Below, piece by piece: positions 4,714 to 7,528 of a DNA stretch of 7,528 nucleotides. Both the position numbers and the translations under genes were made by a program. The DNA comes from Paludibacteraceae bacterium. GTDB taxonomy: Bacteria > Bacteroidota > Bacteroidia > Bacteroidales > Paludibacteraceae. Below the pieces are notes generated by a model that was not told the origin of the DNA, searched no databases, and saw only the letters and a program-made list of their open reading frames with translations. The stretch spans positions 1-7,528 of the forward strand of contig CANFFA010000100.1 in the NCBI GenBank assembly GCA_947445425.1. Direction: 5' to 3'. Each line of letters starts with the position of its first letter. The stretch's first letter is position 1.

Positions 4714-7528
4714 ATGAACACATTTTTGCAACAATTTAAAAGTATCCCTTTTTTATTACTACTGCTTTTGTTATTTGTTAATTCGCCCAAAGCGTTTATG
4801 CAAACTAACTCGTCTGTGCAGATGATCAAAGGGAAAGTAACAGATGCCTCAGGTGAAGCCATCATTGGGGCCTCCATTGTAATTAAAGGTATGGCGGGTG
4901 GTACTATTTCCGATATAAACGGAAATTATCAGTTGCAATTACCACAAGGTGCAAATACCGTCCTTGTTAGCTATATCGGAATGAAGCAACAAGAGCTTGC
5001 AGTAGGGGATAAGGAATTGGTAAATGTGCTAATGGAAGAAAACAGTGTTATGCTTTCAGAAGTTGTGGCCATTGGTTATGGGGAGTCCAAACGCAAGGAT
5101 CTTACAGGGTCAGTCTCTTCAATTGGTGCAGAATCGCTTTCCAAATTAGGAATTCCCGACTTGACAGGAAATCTTCAAGGGCGACTTGCCGGTGTTAAAG
5201 TTAATGCTCAATCAGGCGAAGCGGGAGGGAGCGTGGATATTAAAATCCGTGGCGCCAATTCCATTTATGCAGGTTCTTCTCCTCTCTATGTGATTGACGG
5301 AATGCAAATTGACGTGAATGAATCGGAAGTGGCAACCTCTACAACTGGGGGAAGTACCACTTATAATCCTTTGTCTACACTTAATCCAAACGATATTGCC
5401 ACCATTGATATTTTAAAAGATGCCTCTTCTACTGCTATTTATGGTGCAAGGGGTGCCAATGGTGTAATCATCATTACCACCAAAAGTGGATCGGCCAAAA
5501 ACAAAACGGACATCAGCTTCAATACTTCTTATGGTGTTTCTCAAGTGGCAAAAAGAATAAAGGTACTAAATGCACAGGATTATATCAATTATAAGTATAC
5601 ACGGGATTATGTGTCAGGGAATCTAAGCTCTGGCTATGGAATGGATTCCAATGCTGACGGCAAAATAGATGCTCCCAAAGATGCAAATGCCTATCAACAA
5701 TTCAATTGGCAAGATGCATTACTCAGGCAAGGTTCTTCTCATAACTATGATCTTGCGGTAAATTCGACCTTGGAAAAAACCCGTATCTCCTCCAGCCTAG
5801 GTTACTTAACCCAAGAAGGGCTTGTAGTTGGAAATAGTTTTGACCGTTATTCGGCAAAAATAAAAATTGATCATCCCGTGAATGATAAACTCTCTGTAGG
5901 ATCATCGGTGATTTTGGGTAGTACGGTTTCCAAAGGGGTAGTCTCTTCGGGTGGAGGAGATGGTGGTTTTACTGGGTTGATTCAGGCCATTTATACCGAA
6001 AGACCGGTAGTGCTTTATACCGCATCTGAATTATTAAATGATTATCCAAATGGATATGTGAAATTGGATAATATGGTTTCTGATGCTGCTTTTAGACAGT
6101 CTACATTGAACAGGATGATTGGAAGTGTAAATGCGGAATATAAAATTCTAAAAGAGTTGAAATTTACCCTCTCTGGTTCTGCCAATCTTTCAACTTCCAA
6201 ATTACAGGAGTTTTATGGAGCTACCACTACCTGGGGGAGACTGACCAATGGTACTGCCAACATCTCGGAAGTGGGTACCAATTCAAGTACTGCTTCTGCA
6301 ACACTCTTTTACAACAAAACCTTCAAAAAAGATCATACGTTCACCGCATTGTTGGGTTCAGAGATGAGTGCCTATCATTTGGAAAGCTTTGGGGTGAAAG
6401 CTAAAGGCTTTGAAGATCAGTCTACTGGCGTTTTTGATATCAGCAAGGGTGCCGTAGTGGATAAACCGACCTCATTGGTTACGCAAGTGAATAGAATGTC
6501 GGCTTTTGGTCGTATCTCCTATACCTATATGAGTAAATATTACCTCACCGCAAATATAAGGGCAGATGAATCTTCAAATTTCCAAGTAGGGAATCGCTTG
6601 GGTTATTTCCCTTCTGTTTCTACTGCGTGGCGTGTGAACAGCGAGAAATTTATGAAATCGCTCGACTTTATCAGCAATTTGAAAATTAGAGCAAGTGCGG
6701 GAAGTAGTGGAAATGACCGCATCACCCCTTATGGTTCTATGGGTGCTTTAACTCCATCTTACTATTCAAGCAATGGGGCTACAATCATGGGAATGACCCC
6801 ATACATATTGGAAAATAAAAATTTAAAATGGGAAACCACCAATCAGTATGATCTAGGACTCGATTTATCTCTGTTTAACAACCGTATCTCTTTAACTGGA
6901 GATGTATATTTCAAGGATACCAGAGACATGCTTTTCAAAGCAAAAATCCCGGTTCAAAGTGGATACACAGATCAATGGCAAAATATTGGGAGGATGAGTA
7001 ACAAAGGGATTGAACTCTCTTTAATTACCAGAAACATTGAGACCAAGGATTTTACCTGGACCACCACTACCAATTTTGACTTAAATAGAAATGAAGTCCT
7101 CTCCCTCGGTGATGCGCAGTTTTTACCAGTCACCATCGGTGCAGGTTTGTTAACCGATGTTTCACGTGTGATTGTAGGTCAACCCATTGGCACCGGTTAT
7201 GGTTATATTTTTGACGGAAATTATCAGTTGTCCGATTTTACATGGATTGATAAAACGACCCAATTGGTTGTAGATCCATCCACGATCACTTCTGCTAACA
7301 TGAGTCAACATACTAGTACGCGGAATGCTGAAGTGGTGAAAATTAGTGGTTTAAACGTAAATGCGGGAGATCGTAAATACAAAGATATCAGTGGCCCAAA
7401 TGGGGTGGCAGATGGGGTGATTGATAATTATGACAGGACGTTCATCAGTAACAGTAACCCAAAATTCAACTTTGGTTTTGGTAATGAATTCACCTATAAA
7501 AGTTTCGATTTGAACATCTTTTTTGAAG
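4714..7528 (+). CDS. SusC-like TonB-dependent outer-membrane receptor (3' end beyond window)
   Basis: Reading from ATG 4714, the frame stays open for 938 codons to the window end, so the gene is cut only by the window. Such receptors import oligosaccharides across the outer membrane with a SusD lipoprotein, powered by TonB-ExbBD. Residues 1 to about 30 are a signal peptide with seven consecutive leucines. Residues 38-107 form a carboxypeptidase-regulatory-like domain (IKGKVTDASGEAIIGASI). A TonB-box-like SEVVAIGYG follows at 115-123. The plug domain runs from about 137 to 258, with the family signatures LYVIDGM (191-197) and DILKDASSTAIYGARGANG (232-250). The rest is barrel. The segment around 890-935, with DGVID, DRTFI and SFDLNIFF, is the conserved near-C-terminal SusC region, so perhaps 100-150 residues are missing. 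There is no N-terminal STN domain, so direct signalling to an anti-sigma factor is unlikely. ATG 4714 is chosen because the signal peptide follows it; the bases before it are A/T-rich. The substrate cannot be read from the sequence. Confidence 0.96.
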   Translation, partial: MNTFLQQFKSIPFLLLLLLLFVNSPKAFMQTNSSVQMIKGKVTDASGEAIIGASIVIKGMAGGTISDINGNYQLQLPQGANTVLVSYIGMKQQELAVGDKELVNVLMEENSVMLSEVVAIGYGESKRKDLTGSVSSIGAESLSKLGIPDLTGNLQGRLAGVKVNAQSGEAGGSVDIKIRGANSIYAGSSPLYVIDGMQIDVNESEVATSTTGGSTTYNPLSTLNPNDIATIDILKDASSTAIYGARGANGVIIITTKSGSAKNKTDISFNTSYGVSQVAKRIKVLNAQDYINYKYTRDYVSGNLSSGYGMDSNADGKIDAPKDANAYQQFNWQDALLRQGSSHNYDLAVNSTLEKTRISSSLGYLTQEGLVVGNSFDRYSAKIKIDHPVNDKLSVGSSVILGSTVSKGVVSSGGGDGGFTGLIQAIYTERPVVLYTASELLNDYPNGYVKLDNMVSDAAFRQSTLNRMIGSVNAEYKILKELKFTLSGSANLSTSKLQEFYGATTTWGRLTNGTANISEVGTNSSTASATLFYNKTFKKDHTFTALLGSEMSAYHLESFGVKAKGFEDQSTGVFDISKGAVVDKPTSLVTQVNRMSAFGRISYTYMSKYYLTANIRADESSNFQVGNRLGYFPSVSTAWRVNSEKFMKSLDFISNLKIRASAGSSGNDRITPYGSMGALTPSYYSSNGATIMGMTPYILENKNLKWETTNQYDLGLDLSLFNNRISLTGDVYFKDTRDMLFKAKIPVQSGYTDQWQNIGRMSNKGIELSLITRNIETKDFTWTTTTNFDLNRNEVLSLGDAQFLPVTIGAGLLTDVSRVIVGQPIGTGYGYIFDGNYQLSDFTWIDKTTQLVVDPSTITSANMSQHTSTRNAEVVKISGLNVNAGDRKYKDISGPNGVADGVIDNYDRTFISNSNPKFNFGFGNEFTYKSFDLNIFFE

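Noticed and set aside
4714..7528. Broken or frameshifted susC-like gene
   Set aside because: Reading line by line from 4714 gives one uninterrupted frame with all conserved SusC regions in order; it stops only because the window ends.

Overview
The window looks like an accessory, polysaccharide-utilisation-type region of a Bacteroidetes chromosome (Bacteroidota). The genus cannot be fixed from the sequence. The evidence for the phylum is a SusC-type TonB-dependent outer-membrane receptor, a secreted protein ending in a type IX secretion (T9SS) type A sorting domain, a -33 TTTG / -7 TAnnTTTG-type promoter, A/T-rich leaders without Shine-Dalgarno sequences, and a DUF4143-type AAA ATPase of the kind common in this phylum. 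All three genes are on the + strand.

Layout. Positions 1-207 are non-coding and carry four degenerate tandem copies of an 8-bp CTTTGCGT unit (11-42) and a small hairpin (53-69). Positions 208-3153 encode a 981-residue secreted protein: signal peptide, a jelly-roll-like N-terminal region, a long right-handed beta-helix whose motif order resembles GH110 alpha-galactosidases, a fibronectin type III domain and a T9SS sorting domain. Positions 3185-3258 hold a nearly perfect 31-nt-arm inverted repeat that contains four AGTCA/TGACT half-sites. It overlaps the -33 box of the promoter of the next gene. Positions 3302-4441 encode an intact DUF4143-family P-loop ATPase with a winged-helix segment and a nuclease-like C-terminal motif. 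Positions 4442-4713 are non-coding, with a 15-bp stem (4451-4509) and a strongly pyrimidine-biased stretch (4532-4594). From 4714 to the window end runs a SusC-like receptor, open through its last base and lacking only its C-terminal barrel strands.

How the genes may work together. The SusC protein would import an oligosaccharide together with a SusD lipoprotein expected just downstream of the window. The secreted beta-helix protein could act on the same glycan outside the cell. Neither the substrate nor co-regulation can be shown here. The ATPase has no evident metabolic link to its neighbours and has its own promoter and palindromic region. It looks like an independent unit placed between two glycan-related genes. 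The least explained structure in the window is the pairing of this ATPase with the large inverted repeat immediately upstream.
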